Part shown: piece after piece, positions 16,495 to 25,216 of the stretch
Numbering within the stretch: the first letter of the stretch is position 1
Layout: every line of letters begins with the position of its first letter
Assembly: GCF_004000785.1 (NCBI RefSeq)
Contig: NZ_BILX01000004.1
Span: 159,497-223,496 of the forward strand
Reading direction: 5' to 3'
From: Paenibacillus ehimensis NBRC 15659
Lineage (GTDB): Bacteria > Bacillota > Bacilli > Paenibacillales > NBRC-103111
Length of the DNA: 64,000 bases
Made by a program: the position numbers and the translations under genes
Notes under the pieces: model-generated
Told to the model about the DNA's origin: nothing
Databases searched by the model: none
Seen by the model: only the letters and a program-made list of their open reading frames with translations

Positions 16495-17481
16495 ATGAGA
16501 ATCCTCTTTTTCGAGAACGGAACGATCTGGTCCAGAGGTTTGCCGGATGGACTGCGCGACCTGGGGCATACCGTACGGATGTCCGGGCCTCTGACGAAGC
16601 GCCGCATCCCCGCCATCCTCGCTTCCTTCCGTCCGCATCTGATCGTCAACGTCGGATGGGGGCCGGACCATATCGGAAAAAAGCAAATTTGGATGCGGAA
16701 ATGGGCCAGGGCCGCCCGGATCCCGCTCGTTTATTGGTCTACGGAAGATCCTCATTTTACGAAGAGGTTCACTCTTCCGCTCATCCGAAGAATGCGGCCA
16801 GACTACGTCTTTACGATTTCCGCCAAAACAGCCCGGACCTTCCGCAAGCTGGGAATTGCCGCCGCTCATCTGGATTTTGCGTTTCATCCCAGTCTACATC
16901 GCAGGCTGAAGCCCTCGAAAAAATATGCGTGCGACATCGCGGTCGTGGCCAACGCCTATCCGTCGGTTCTGCGGAAGGCCCCCGGCCATTTTCGCCGGAA
17001 GGCGATCCGGATACTCATCCGCCCCTTGGTGCAGCGCGGGATCCGCGTCGATTTTTACGGACGGAACTGGAATAAAATGAAGCCTTATGTGGGGCGCCGC
17101 ATTCCGCGTCGGTGGATTCACGGCTATTTGCCGTATAGGGACGCAAGCAAAGTATACAGCTCGGCGAAAATCGTTCTCGGTCTGCAAAATTACCGTGACA
17201 TGGTCACCCAGCGCACCTACGAAATTGCGGGCTCGGGAGGATTTTTGCTTACCTGCAATACGCCGGGGGTCAGAAAGCTGCTGAAGCCGGGGCACGAGGT
17301 GGCCGTGACTTCTTCACCGGCGCAAACCGTCCGGATGGTGCGCCGTTACTTGAAGGATGCCGCGGGACGGGAACGCATCCGGCGTCTGGGCAGAAAGGCG
17401 ATTGCGAAGCACAGCTATACGCACCGGGCCCGGTTTATGTTAAGGGTGCTGCGGCGGCGCGGCATGATTGGAAACCGCTGA
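16495..17481 (+). CDS. CgeB-like glycosyltransferase (second of three)
   Basis: A 328-residue paralogue of the genes at 14761 and 17677. Shared segments are RILFFENGTIWSRGLPDG at the start, LVYWSTEDPHFTKRFTLPL, IHGYLPYRDASKVYSSAK and TQRTYEIAGSGGFLLTCNTP. The ATG at 16495 follows AAAGGAG at eight bases; the frame extends upstream to 16396 without a ribosome binding site and into the divergent PdaB-like gene. The protein is rich in Arg and Lys, with a basic C-terminus. By family it should transfer a sugar during spore-surface assembly. Confidence 0.85.
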   Translation: MRILFFENGTIWSRGLPDGLRDLGHTVRMSGPLTKRRIPAILASFRPHLIVNVGWGPDHIGKKQIWMRKWARAARIPLVYWSTEDPHFTKRFTLPLIRRMRPDYVFTISAKTARTFRKLGIAAAHLDFAFHPSLHRRLKPSKKYACDIAVVANAYPSVLRKAPGHFRRKAIRILIRPLVQRGIRVDFYGRNWNKMKPYVGRRIPRRWIHGYLPYRDASKVYSSAKIVLGLQNYRDMVTQRTYEIAGSGGFLLTCNTPGVRKLLKPGHEVAVTSSPAQTVRMVRRYLKDAAGRERIRRLGRKAIAKHSYTHRARFMLRVLRRRGMIGNR

Positions 17482-17631
17482 TCCGGCGCAGTCCAGCCTG
17501 CTTCGCCGTTACTCGGATGAAGGCGACGGGCCGTCCTTTTTTTGAATGTTTCAACAAAACGACACTTGAAGCTTTCCCCGCTATCGCCCGGGGCTTACAG
17601 CGGAACGGCTTTACATTCTGTACCTTATCAA

Positions 17632-17648
17632 GGCAGCGTTTCGCTGCC
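17632..17648 (+). promoter_or_regulatory. Perfect hairpin before the third CgeB-like gene
   Basis: GGCAGCG, TTT, CGCTGCC. No T run follows, so it is not a terminator. It ends 12 bases before the AAGAGGTG ribosome binding site. It may be an operator or an mRNA 5' stabilising structure. CATTCTGTA at 17614-17622 just upstream is one mismatch from the sigma-K -10 consensus. Confidence 0.4.
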
Positions 17649-17676
17649 AATTCCGACTATAAGAGGTGTGCAGGCT

Positions 17677-18663
17677 ATGCGCGTATTATTTCTGGAAAGC
17701 CATCCGATGTGGATTTACGGCCTTCCGAACGGTTTCCGCGACGCGGGACATCAGGTGAAACTATCCGGTCCCCTGACGCCTGGGAGACTTCGGACGCTGC
17801 TCGCCCGCTTCCGGCCTCATCTCATTGTCTCTCTCGGGTGGACTCCCGTGCACAGACAGCACAACCGGAAGTGGATTCGAAAATACGTAGGCAGCTCGGG
17901 AATTCCGCATGTCTATTGGGCGACAGAGGACCCGACTCATACGAAATATTTTACCCTTCCTTATATTCGAGCCGTGAAGCCGGATTTTGTGTTTACCATT
18001 TGCCGCTCCCGTGTGAAGGATTACCGCAGGATGGGCATCCGGTCCGCACACTTGGATTTCGGTTATCACCCCAAGGTGCACCGGCCCGTCAAAGCCCGCA
18101 AAAAATACCGGTGCAGCATCGCGGTTGTCGCCAACGCTTATCCCCGGAATCTGGTCAAATATCCGAAGCATTACCGCAAGCGATCGCTCCGCAGGCTAAT
18201 CAGCCCTCTGGTCCGGCATAAGATTCGCGTCGATTTTTGGGGGAGAAGATGGGGGGCCATGAAGCGGTTTCTCGGCACCGATATCCCCAAGCGCTGGCTC
18301 CACGGCTACTTGCCCTATCCCAAAGCGAATCAAATTTACAGCTCGGCCAAAATTAATATCGGATTGCAAAACAAGCGCACCCAGGTGACGCAGCGCACGT
18401 ATGAAATTCTCGGTTCGGGAGGCTTTCTTCTCACCAGCGATACGCCGGAGATCAGACGGTTGTTTAAGCCCGGCAAGCATCTGGTCGTCTCCTCTTCGCC
18501 CCGGCAAACGATGAGGTTGGTCCGCTACTATTTAAACCATCCCGTGCAGCGCGAGCGGATTCGCAGAGCCGGGCGGCAGGCCGTGAAGAAGCATTCCTAC
18601 AAGCAGCGCGCCTTGCAAATGGTCCGCGAGCTAAGAAGGCAAGGAATTTTGAAGCGGGCTTAA
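17677..18663 (+). CDS. CgeB-like glycosyltransferase (third of three)
   Basis: A 328-residue paralogue. It opens with RVLFLESHPMWIYGLPNG, has PHVYWATEDPTHTKYFTLP near residue 85, WLHGYLPYPKANQIYSSAK near 205 and TQRTYEILGSGGFLLTSDTP near 240. It is closer in these segments to the second copy than to the first. I start it at the ATG at 17677 (AAGAGGTG upstream); the frame continues to 17542 without support. It ends 13 bases from the convergent MBL-fold gene. Role as for the other two copies. Confidence 0.85.
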   Translation: MRVLFLESHPMWIYGLPNGFRDAGHQVKLSGPLTPGRLRTLLARFRPHLIVSLGWTPVHRQHNRKWIRKYVGSSGIPHVYWATEDPTHTKYFTLPYIRAVKPDFVFTICRSRVKDYRRMGIRSAHLDFGYHPKVHRPVKARKKYRCSIAVVANAYPRNLVKYPKHYRKRSLRRLISPLVRHKIRVDFWGRRWGAMKRFLGTDIPKRWLHGYLPYPKANQIYSSAKINIGLQNKRTQVTQRTYEILGSGGFLLTSDTPEIRRLFKPGKHLVVSSSPRQTMRLVRYYLNHPVQRERIRRAGRQAVKKHSYKQRALQMVRELRRQGILKRA

Positions 18664-18676
18664 AAGCCCCCGGCAT

Positions 18677-19633
18677 TTATTCAGGCTTTCGCACGGACTT
18701 GCCCAAATCCACCTCCATCAGATCCCGGCCCACCGTAATCGGTCCGGCATAAATCCCGCTCATGCCCCGGATGTAGGCTGCTTCCGCTTCCGGTGTTTTG
18801 GCCGGAGCCGGAATATGATGGGTGAGCAGCAGATGCTTTACGTCCGCCTGACGGGCGATTTCGGCCGCTTGCAGTGTCGTCGTATGGTATTTCGCCGGAT
18901 TGCCCAGACCTGTCGCCTGCTCCGGATACATGGCAATCAGGGCGTCGAGCCATTCCTTGTTGTAAGCCTCGTGAACGAGCAGGTCGGCTCCTTGGGCGTA
19001 GCGAACCATATTGTCTACCGGAATGGTGTCTCCCGAAATGACGGCCGCTTGCCCGTTGTATTCGAATTTATAGGCGACGGCGGGGTATACCGGACGATGG
19101 TCGACCTCAAAGGCCGTAATCCGGATCCCGTCCCGATCGTATACGACGCCTTCGTTGCATTCGTGATACTCGATTCTCGAACCGCCCAAGGCGGATTTGT
19201 TGTAATGAATGCGCAGATCGACGTCGAAGGCGAACGAAGCTTCCATTTTGCCGATAATGTCCCGGGTCGTGACTGGTCCGTACACCTGCATCGGAACCGT
19301 GCGGTTCTCGTACACGGCGCCCGGGACGACATGCGTTCTCCAGCTGCTGATGAACACGTCGAAAAAGCCGGAATTGTGATCGCTGTGGTGATGCGTGAAC
19401 AGAACGTCCGAAATGCGCTGGGGCATGATGCCGGCCAGAAGAAGCTGGCCGACCGTTCCGGCTCCGCAATCGACGAGAAATACTTTGCTGCCGGCGAGCA
19501 CAGCCACCCCCGGTTTGGCGACCCCGTAGACCGCCCGCGGCGATCCGGTCCCAAGTAAAATGACTTTTAAATGCTCATGAAAATCGGGCACGAGTTTTTC
19601 CTGCCCTTGCATGTGCCTGACGAGGTCTGTCAA
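18677..19633 (-). CDS. MBL-fold metallo-hydrolase (RNase Z-like)
   Basis: A 318-residue metallo-beta-lactamase fold hydrolase. LLGTGSPR opens the fold, VDCGAG follows, THHHSDH binds the two metals, and ISGDT and LLTHH provide later ligands. The general layout resembles RNase Z/arylsulfatase-type enzymes, but the substrate is unknown. I start at the TTG at 19633 because GGAAGGGG lies eight bases upstream. The ATG further up at 19687 coincides with the promoter -10 and cannot be the start. Confidence 0.85.
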   Translation of the reverse strand: MTDLVRHMQGQEKLVPDFHEHLKVILLGTGSPRAVYGVAKPGVAVLAGSKVFLVDCGAGTVGQLLLAGIMPQRISDVLFTHHHSDHNSGFFDVFISSWRTHVVPGAVYENRTVPMQVYGPVTTRDIIGKMEASFAFDVDLRIHYNKSALGGSRIEYHECNEGVVYDRDGIRITAFEVDHRPVYPAVAYKFEYNGQAAVISGDTIPVDNMVRYAQGADLLVHEAYNKEWLDALIAMYPEQATGLGNPAKYHTTTLQAAEIARQADVKHLLLTHHIPAPAKTPEAEAAYIRGMSGIYAGPITVGRDLMEVDLGKSVRKPE

Positions 19634-19688
19634 TCGAAAAGCCCCTTCCTGTGTGTGAAATGCAAGCCTGGCTTCCTGCCGTAAATCC

Positions 19689-19717
19689 ATTATAGAGCAA
19701 GAACTCCGCGCTTTCCA
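19689..19717 (-). promoter_or_regulatory. Sigma-A promoter of the MBL-fold gene
   Basis: On the minus strand TGGAAA (19717-19712), 17 bases, then a perfect TATAAT (19694-19689). This places the transcript start near 19682 and supports the TTG translation start at 19633. Confidence 0.6.
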
Positions 19718-19802
19718 CACAAATCATTTAGGAATAGTCGGAATTGGAAGGCTTTCCTTTATTCCGCGTGCCGGTTGTGCCGTCATGCCGATGGCGGCGG
19801 TT

Positions 19803-19842
19803 GGACAAGCTTTTCTTATTTGTCCGTCGGGTGTGCTATACT
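19803..19842 (+). promoter_or_regulatory. Promoter and inverted repeat before the stress protein gene
   Basis: TATACT at 19837-19842 with a preceding TGC is an extended -10 element. GGACAA (19803-19808) and TTGTCC (19820-19825) form an inverted repeat over the -35 region and may be an operator. The start codon is 42 bases downstream. Confidence 0.5.
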
Positions 19843-19883
19843 TGGTATATTGCCTGCTATCGAATTCCGAAAGGATGGTTGCC

Positions 19884-20309
19884 ATGTTTACAAGTATACT
19901 GGTTGCTTACGACGGTTCCGAGCTATCCCAGAGAGCCTTGGCCAAAGCGAAAGAGCTGGCGGGCGAGGCGAACGCCAAGCTTGAGGTCGTTCATGTGCTG
20001 CATCATCCGGTTGTCGTCATCGGCGAAGCGGTCGTATCTCCGCCGCGAAGCTATGAGGCTGAGTACATACAGCTTACGCAATCTCTCATCGACCAAGCGA
20101 ACCGGGAAATCGCCGGGCTTCCGAACGCGAAAGCCAGCTTGCTGCAAGGTCAGCCTGCGGACGCCGTGCTGGATTATGCCGGGGAGATCGGGGCGGATCT
20201 CATCGTGATTGGAAGCCGGGGCTTGTCCGGCCTCAATGAATGGGTGCTCGGAAGCGTGAGCCATCATGTCGTGCAGCACGCCCGGATTCCCGTCCTTGTC
20301 ATAAAATAG
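19884..20309 (+). CDS. Universal stress protein (UspA family)
   Basis: A 141-residue UspA-domain protein. It opens with ILVAYDGSELSQRAL, has VVHVLHHPVV near residue 35 and ends with the ATP-binding signature DLIVIGSRGLSGLNEWVLGS followed by VLVIK. This is the ATP-binding subtype (GxGxxG-type loop) of the family. The ATG at 19884 has AAAGGATGG upstream; the longer frame from 19785 has none and overlaps the promoter. It is monocistronic. Confidence 0.92.
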   Translation: MFTSILVAYDGSELSQRALAKAKELAGEANAKLEVVHVLHHPVVVIGEAVVSPPRSYEAEYIQLTQSLIDQANREIAGLPNAKASLLQGQPADAVLDYAGEIGADLIVIGSRGLSGLNEWVLGSVSHHVVQHARIPVLVIK

Positions 20310-20369
20310 GGTCAAAGTGCATCATGACCGGCGGTTTAGAAAATAAAGCGGGACCCCGTTCCGCCAAAT

Positions 20370-20429
20370 AAAAAAGACGTGCGCCGGAACCGCCGTCGCC
20401 TTGGCGATCGTTCCGCGTACGTCTTTTTT
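20370..20429. terminator. Bidirectional intrinsic terminator
   Basis: GACGT-GCG-C-GGAAC at 20376-20390 pairs with GTTCC-GCGT-ACGTC at 20410-20423, flanked by A residues on one side and six T residues on the other. It serves both the stress protein gene (+) and cysK (-). Confidence 0.85.
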
Positions 20430-20507
20430 AGAATGCGCGGCTCCGCTGCCGGCATCATTCCACCGTGCACTTCTGCTTATCTTACCGCGCATGTTCACTT
20501 CGCACAG

Positions 20508-21446
20508 CTATTCTTCCTGATACAGGTCAGTCGACAAGTAGCGCTCGCCCGAATCCGGCAGCAATACGACGATCGTTTTCCCCTCGTTTTCGGGGCGGAT
20601 CGCCAGCTCCGTTGCGGCAAAGGCTGCGGCGCCCGACGACATGCCGACCAGCAGACCTTCCTGCTGCCCCAGCAGTCGGGAGGTCCGGTAAGCGTCGTCC
20701 GTGCGCACCTTGACGATCTCGTCGACGACGGCTCGGTCGAATACGTCGGGCACGAAGCCCGCTCCGAGCCCTTGGATGCGGTTAGGCCCCGGCTTGCCCC
20801 CGGACAGCACGGGCGAATCGTACGGCTCCACCGCGACGATACGCACGGCCGGATTGTGGCGCTTCAGCACTTCGCCGACGCCCGTTACCGTTCCGCCGGT
20901 CCCGACGCCCGCGACAAAAATATCGACTTTGCCGTCCGTGTCCGCCCATATTTCCTCCGCCGTCGTCTTCCGGTGGATCGCCGGATTGGCCGGGTTATTG
21001 AACTGCTGGGGGATGAACGAATGCGGAATTTCCGCCGCCAGCTCGTCCGCTTTGCGGATCGCGCCCGGCATCCCTTCGCCGCCCGGCGTCAGCACGACCT
21101 CCGCGCCGAGCGCCTTCAGCAGATTGATCCGTTCCCGGCTCATCGTATCCGGCATGGTCAGGATCAGCTTATAGCCCCGGGCCGCCGCTACGGAAGCGAG
21201 GGCGATGCCGGTATTGCCGCTTGTCGGCTCGATGATGACGGACTCCTGCGGGCGAATGAGTCCCCGCTCTTCCGCGTCCAGAATCATGGCGTAGCCGATG
21301 CGGTCTTTGACGCTCCCGGCCGGGTTGAAAAATTCCAGCTTCGCCAGCAGAGTCGCTTTTAATTCTTGCTTTTTATGATAATTGGACAATTCCAGCAACG
21401 GGGTATTTCCGATCAGATCCGTTAAGTTTTTCGCGATACGGCTCAT
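20508..21446 (-). CDS. cysK: Cysteine synthase A (O-acetylserine sulfhydrylase)
   Basis: A 312-residue PLP enzyme that makes cysteine from O-acetylserine and sulfide. Lys47 in NPAGSVKDR binds PLP, PTSGNTG near residue 75 binds the substrate carboxylate, and [10 protein letters not shown] near 180 holds the cofactor phosphate. The length matches the family. The ATG at 21446 has GGAGG seven bases upstream. A palindrome TATCATGATA lies about 55 bases upstream and may be regulatory; I do not see a CymR box or S-box. Confidence 0.93.
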   Translation of the reverse strand: MSRIAKNLTDLIGNTPLLELSNYHKKQELKATLLAKLEFFNPAGSVKDRIGYAMILDAEERGLIRPQESVIIEPTSGNTGIALASVAAARGYKLILTMPDTMSRERINLLKALGAEVVLTPGGEGMPGAIRKADELAAEIPHSFIPQQFNNPANPAIHRKTTAEEIWADTDGKVDIFVAGVGTGGTVTGVGEVLKRHNPAVRIVAVEPYDSPVLSGGKPGPNRIQGLGAGFVPDVFDRAVVDEIVKVRTDDAYRTSRLLGQQEGLLVGMSSGAAAFAATELAIRPENEGKTIVVLLPDSGERYLSTDLYQEE

Positions 21447-21615
21447 TCGTATGCCTCCATTCATTCCGATTAACCCTATTCTTTTAATTACAATATATCA
21501 TGATACTGCAACAACGATCGCGAGGTCAAACGAAGTCCGGACGGCAAGGCTGTTGCCGGGCATCAAGACGGCTGAATGATAGTTTCAATCTATGATTATG
21601 ATACGAATAATTGAA

Positions 21616-21644
21616 TTGAACGATAGAACAGGCGGGCTTATACT
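21616..21644 (+). promoter_or_regulatory. Sigma-A promoter of speA-sufS-yggS
   Basis: TTGAAC at 21616-21621, a 17-base spacer and TATACT at 21639-21644. The start codon of speA is 45 bases downstream. Confidence 0.7.
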
Positions 21645-21689
21645 GGACTCCGTAAGTATACCATCCAGAGAGAAAGAAAGGGAATCTTC

Positions 21690-23162
21690 ATGACTGATCA
21701 TCAGCGTACGCCGCTGTTTTCCGCCTTGCTGGAGCATGCGCAAAAACAGCCGCACCAATTTCATATCCCCGGACACAAAAAAGGGGAAGGGATGGAAAGC
21801 GGCTTTAAATCGTTTATCGGCGACAACGCCTTGTCCATCGATCTGATCAATATTGCGCCGCTGGACGATTTGCACCAGCCGACGGGCGTCATCGGGGAAG
21901 CGCAGCGTTTGGCAGCGCTCGCCTTCGGGGCGGATTATACGCTGTTTTCCGTGCAGGGCACAAGCGGCGCCATCATGACCATGATCATGACCGTCTGCGG
22001 ACCCGGGGATAAAATCATCGTTCCGCGCAATCTGCATAAGTCGATTTTGTCCGCCATCATTTTTTCCGGGGCGAAGCCGGTGTTCGTGTCCCCGGAGCGG
22101 GACAAGAAGCTGGGGATCGACCACGGGGTGTCCGTCCGCTCGGTGAAAAAAGCGATTGAGATGCATCCGGACGCCAAAGCGGTGCTTGTGATCAATCCGA
22201 CCTACTTCGGCGTCTGCACGAATCTGCAGGCCATGGTCGAGACGGCCCACCGCTACGGCATTCCCGTGCTGGTGGACGAAGCGCACGGGGCGCTGCTCCA
22301 TTTTCACGACAAGCTGCCCATGTCGGCAATGCAGGCGGGAGCCGATATGGCGGCGACCAGCATGCACAAGCTGGGCGGCTCGCTGACGCAGAGCTCCCTG
22401 CTGCATGTGCGGGAGGGGCTCGTCCCGGTCAAGCGGGCACAGACGCTGTTCAGCATGCTGACCACGACGTCGACCTCGTACATCCTGCTCGCGTCGCTCG
22501 ATGCCGCCCGCAAAAATCTCGCCACGCGCGGGAGGGAGATGGCCGAACGGACCATTCGGCTGGCCCAGGAGGCCAGGCGGAGGATTAACGAGATTCCCGG
22601 GCTGTTCTGCTTCGGCGATGAGATTTTGTGGACGGAAACGGCATACGATTTCGACCCGACCAAGCTGACGATCCATGTGCGGGGGCTCGGCATGACGGGG
22701 TACGAAGCGGAGAACCGGCTTCGGGACCGGCACAATCTGGAGGTGGAGCTAAGCGACCTGTACAACATCTTGTGCCTGATTACCCCGGCGGATACGGAGG
22801 AATCGATTGACGTGCTGCTGCGGTCGCTCGAAGAGCTTGCCAGGGGGCGGGGCTGCGGGGGGCAGGCAGAGGAGCGCGATATCCGTCTGCCGGATATTCC
22901 CCAGCTTTCGTTAACGCCACGGGACGCGTTCTACGGGGACACGGAGAAGATTCCGTTTCTGGAATCGGCCGGCCGGATCATTGCGGAATCGATCTACGTC
23001 TACCCGCCGGGCATCCCGATCCTGCTTCCCGGGGAAGTGATTGGCGAGCGGCACATCGCTTATATTGCCGACCATCTGGAGGTCGGTCTTCCGGTGAAGG
23101 GGCCGGAGGATTTGACGCTGCGCGAAGTCAAGGTCATCGTCGAAGCGAACGCGATTTTCTAA
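21690..23162 (+). CDS. speA: Arginine decarboxylase, Bacillus SpeA type
   Basis: A 490-residue fold-type I PLP decarboxylase, the same length as Bacillus subtilis SpeA and very similar to it as I recall that sequence (FHIPGHKKG, NALSIDLINI, FSVQGTSGAIMTM, DEAHGA). Lys227 in the SMHKLGGS motif should bind PLP. It converts arginine to agmatine, the first step to putrescine and spermidine. Lysine decarboxylases of the same family are an alternative, but the short Bacillus-type architecture favours arginine. The agmatinase and spermidine synthase genes are not in this window. Confidence 0.9.
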   Translation: MTDHQRTPLFSALLEHAQKQPHQFHIPGHKKGEGMESGFKSFIGDNALSIDLINIAPLDDLHQPTGVIGEAQRLAALAFGADYTLFSVQGTSGAIMTMIMTVCGPGDKIIVPRNLHKSILSAIIFSGAKPVFVSPERDKKLGIDHGVSVRSVKKAIEMHPDAKAVLVINPTYFGVCTNLQAMVETAHRYGIPVLVDEAHGALLHFHDKLPMSAMQAGADMAATSMHKLGGSLTQSSLLHVREGLVPVKRAQTLFSMLTTTSTSYILLASLDAARKNLATRGREMAERTIRLAQEARRRINEIPGLFCFGDEILWTETAYDFDPTKLTIHVRGLGMTGYEAENRLRDRHNLEVELSDLYNILCLITPADTEESIDVLLRSLEELARGRGCGGQAEERDIRLPDIPQLSLTPRDAFYGDTEKIPFLESAGRIIAESIYVYPPGIPILLPGEVIGERHIAYIADHLEVGLPVKGPEDLTLREVKVIVEANAIF

Positions 23163-24401
<1,239 letters not shown>

Positions 24402-24444
24402 CGGTGCGGACGGAGGAATTCATAGGGGGAAGGAGGGACAGACG

Positions 24445-25140
24445 TTGGACGTTATAGCGTCTAATTTGGCCGCGGTCGAGCGCCGCATTCAAGCTGCGTG
24501 TCTTCGCGCCGGGCGGCGCCGGGAGGACGTCGGGATCATCGCCGTCACGAAATACGGCTCCGCCGATTTGACGGCGAAGATGCTGCAGCTCGGGATGGCG
24601 CACATCGGCGAAAACCGCTGGCAGCACGCGCAGCCGAAATGGGAGGCGCTGGGAGGACAGGGCAGCTGGCACTTTATCGGCCATCTGCAAACGAACAAAG
24701 TGAAGGACGTCGTCGGCAAGTTCGCGTACATCCATTCGTTGGACCGGATGTCGCTGGCGACGGAAATTCAGCGAAAAGCGGACGCGTTAGGCGAACCGGT
24801 CCGCTGCTTCATTCAAGTGAACGTATCCGGAGAGGAGAGCAAATACGGCCTGCCGCCGGAGGAGCTTGTTCCGTTCGCGCGGCAGGTGTCCAAGCTGGAT
24901 GCCGTACAGGTGGTCGGCTTGATGACAATGGCTCCGCTGGACCGGGATGCCGAGGCGGCCCGGCCCGTATTCCGCGGACTGCGGCAGCTCCGCGACAAGC
25001 TGAACGAAGCGGGGGCGTTCGGCTGCGAAGTTCAGCACCTGTCGATGGGCATGTCCGGCGATTTTGAAGTCGCGATTGAAGAAGGCGCTACATGGCTCAG
25101 GCTCGGCTCCGTCCTGTGCAAGCAGGAAGGCGGGGCCTGA
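24445..25140 (+). CDS. YggS/PLPBP family PLP-homeostasis protein
   Basis: A 231-residue alanine-racemase-like barrel protein that binds PLP without known catalysis and helps balance cellular PLP. IIAVTKYGSADL near residue 32 holds the PLP lysine, then IGENRWQHAQPKW, WHFIGHLQTNK and the phosphate-binding LSMGMSGDFE. The start is a TTG at 24445 behind AAGGAGGG at seven bases; the open frame upstream overlaps sufS. In most Firmicutes this gene sits with sepF/ylmE near cell-division genes, so this PLP-gene setting is different. Confidence 0.88.
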   Translation: MDVIASNLAAVERRIQAACLRAGRRREDVGIIAVTKYGSADLTAKMLQLGMAHIGENRWQHAQPKWEALGGQGSWHFIGHLQTNKVKDVVGKFAYIHSLDRMSLATEIQRKADALGEPVRCFIQVNVSGEESKYGLPPEELVPFARQVSKLDAVQVVGLMTMAPLDRDAEAARPVFRGLRQLRDKLNEAGAFGCEVQHLSMGMSGDFEVAIEEGATWLRLGSVLCKQEGGA

Positions 25141-25146
25141 CGCAAA

Positions 25147-25201
25147 AGCGGCAACCCTGCGGGGGCAGCATCGTCATGCCCGTGGAGTTGCCGCTCTATT
25201 T
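25147..25201. terminator. Intrinsic terminator between convergent genes
   Basis: AGCGGCAAC at 25147-25155 pairs with GTTGCCGCT at 25187-25195, followed by CTATTTTT. It ends the speA operon seven bases after the last stop codon. Confidence 0.8.
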
Positions 25202-25216
25202 TTCACGCCGTCCGGG

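Noticed and set aside
14761..18663. CRISPR-like or tandem-repeat origin of the repeated segments
   Set aside because: The similarity is between three full-length paralogous genes, not short spaced repeats. No CRISPR array was seen anywhere in the window.
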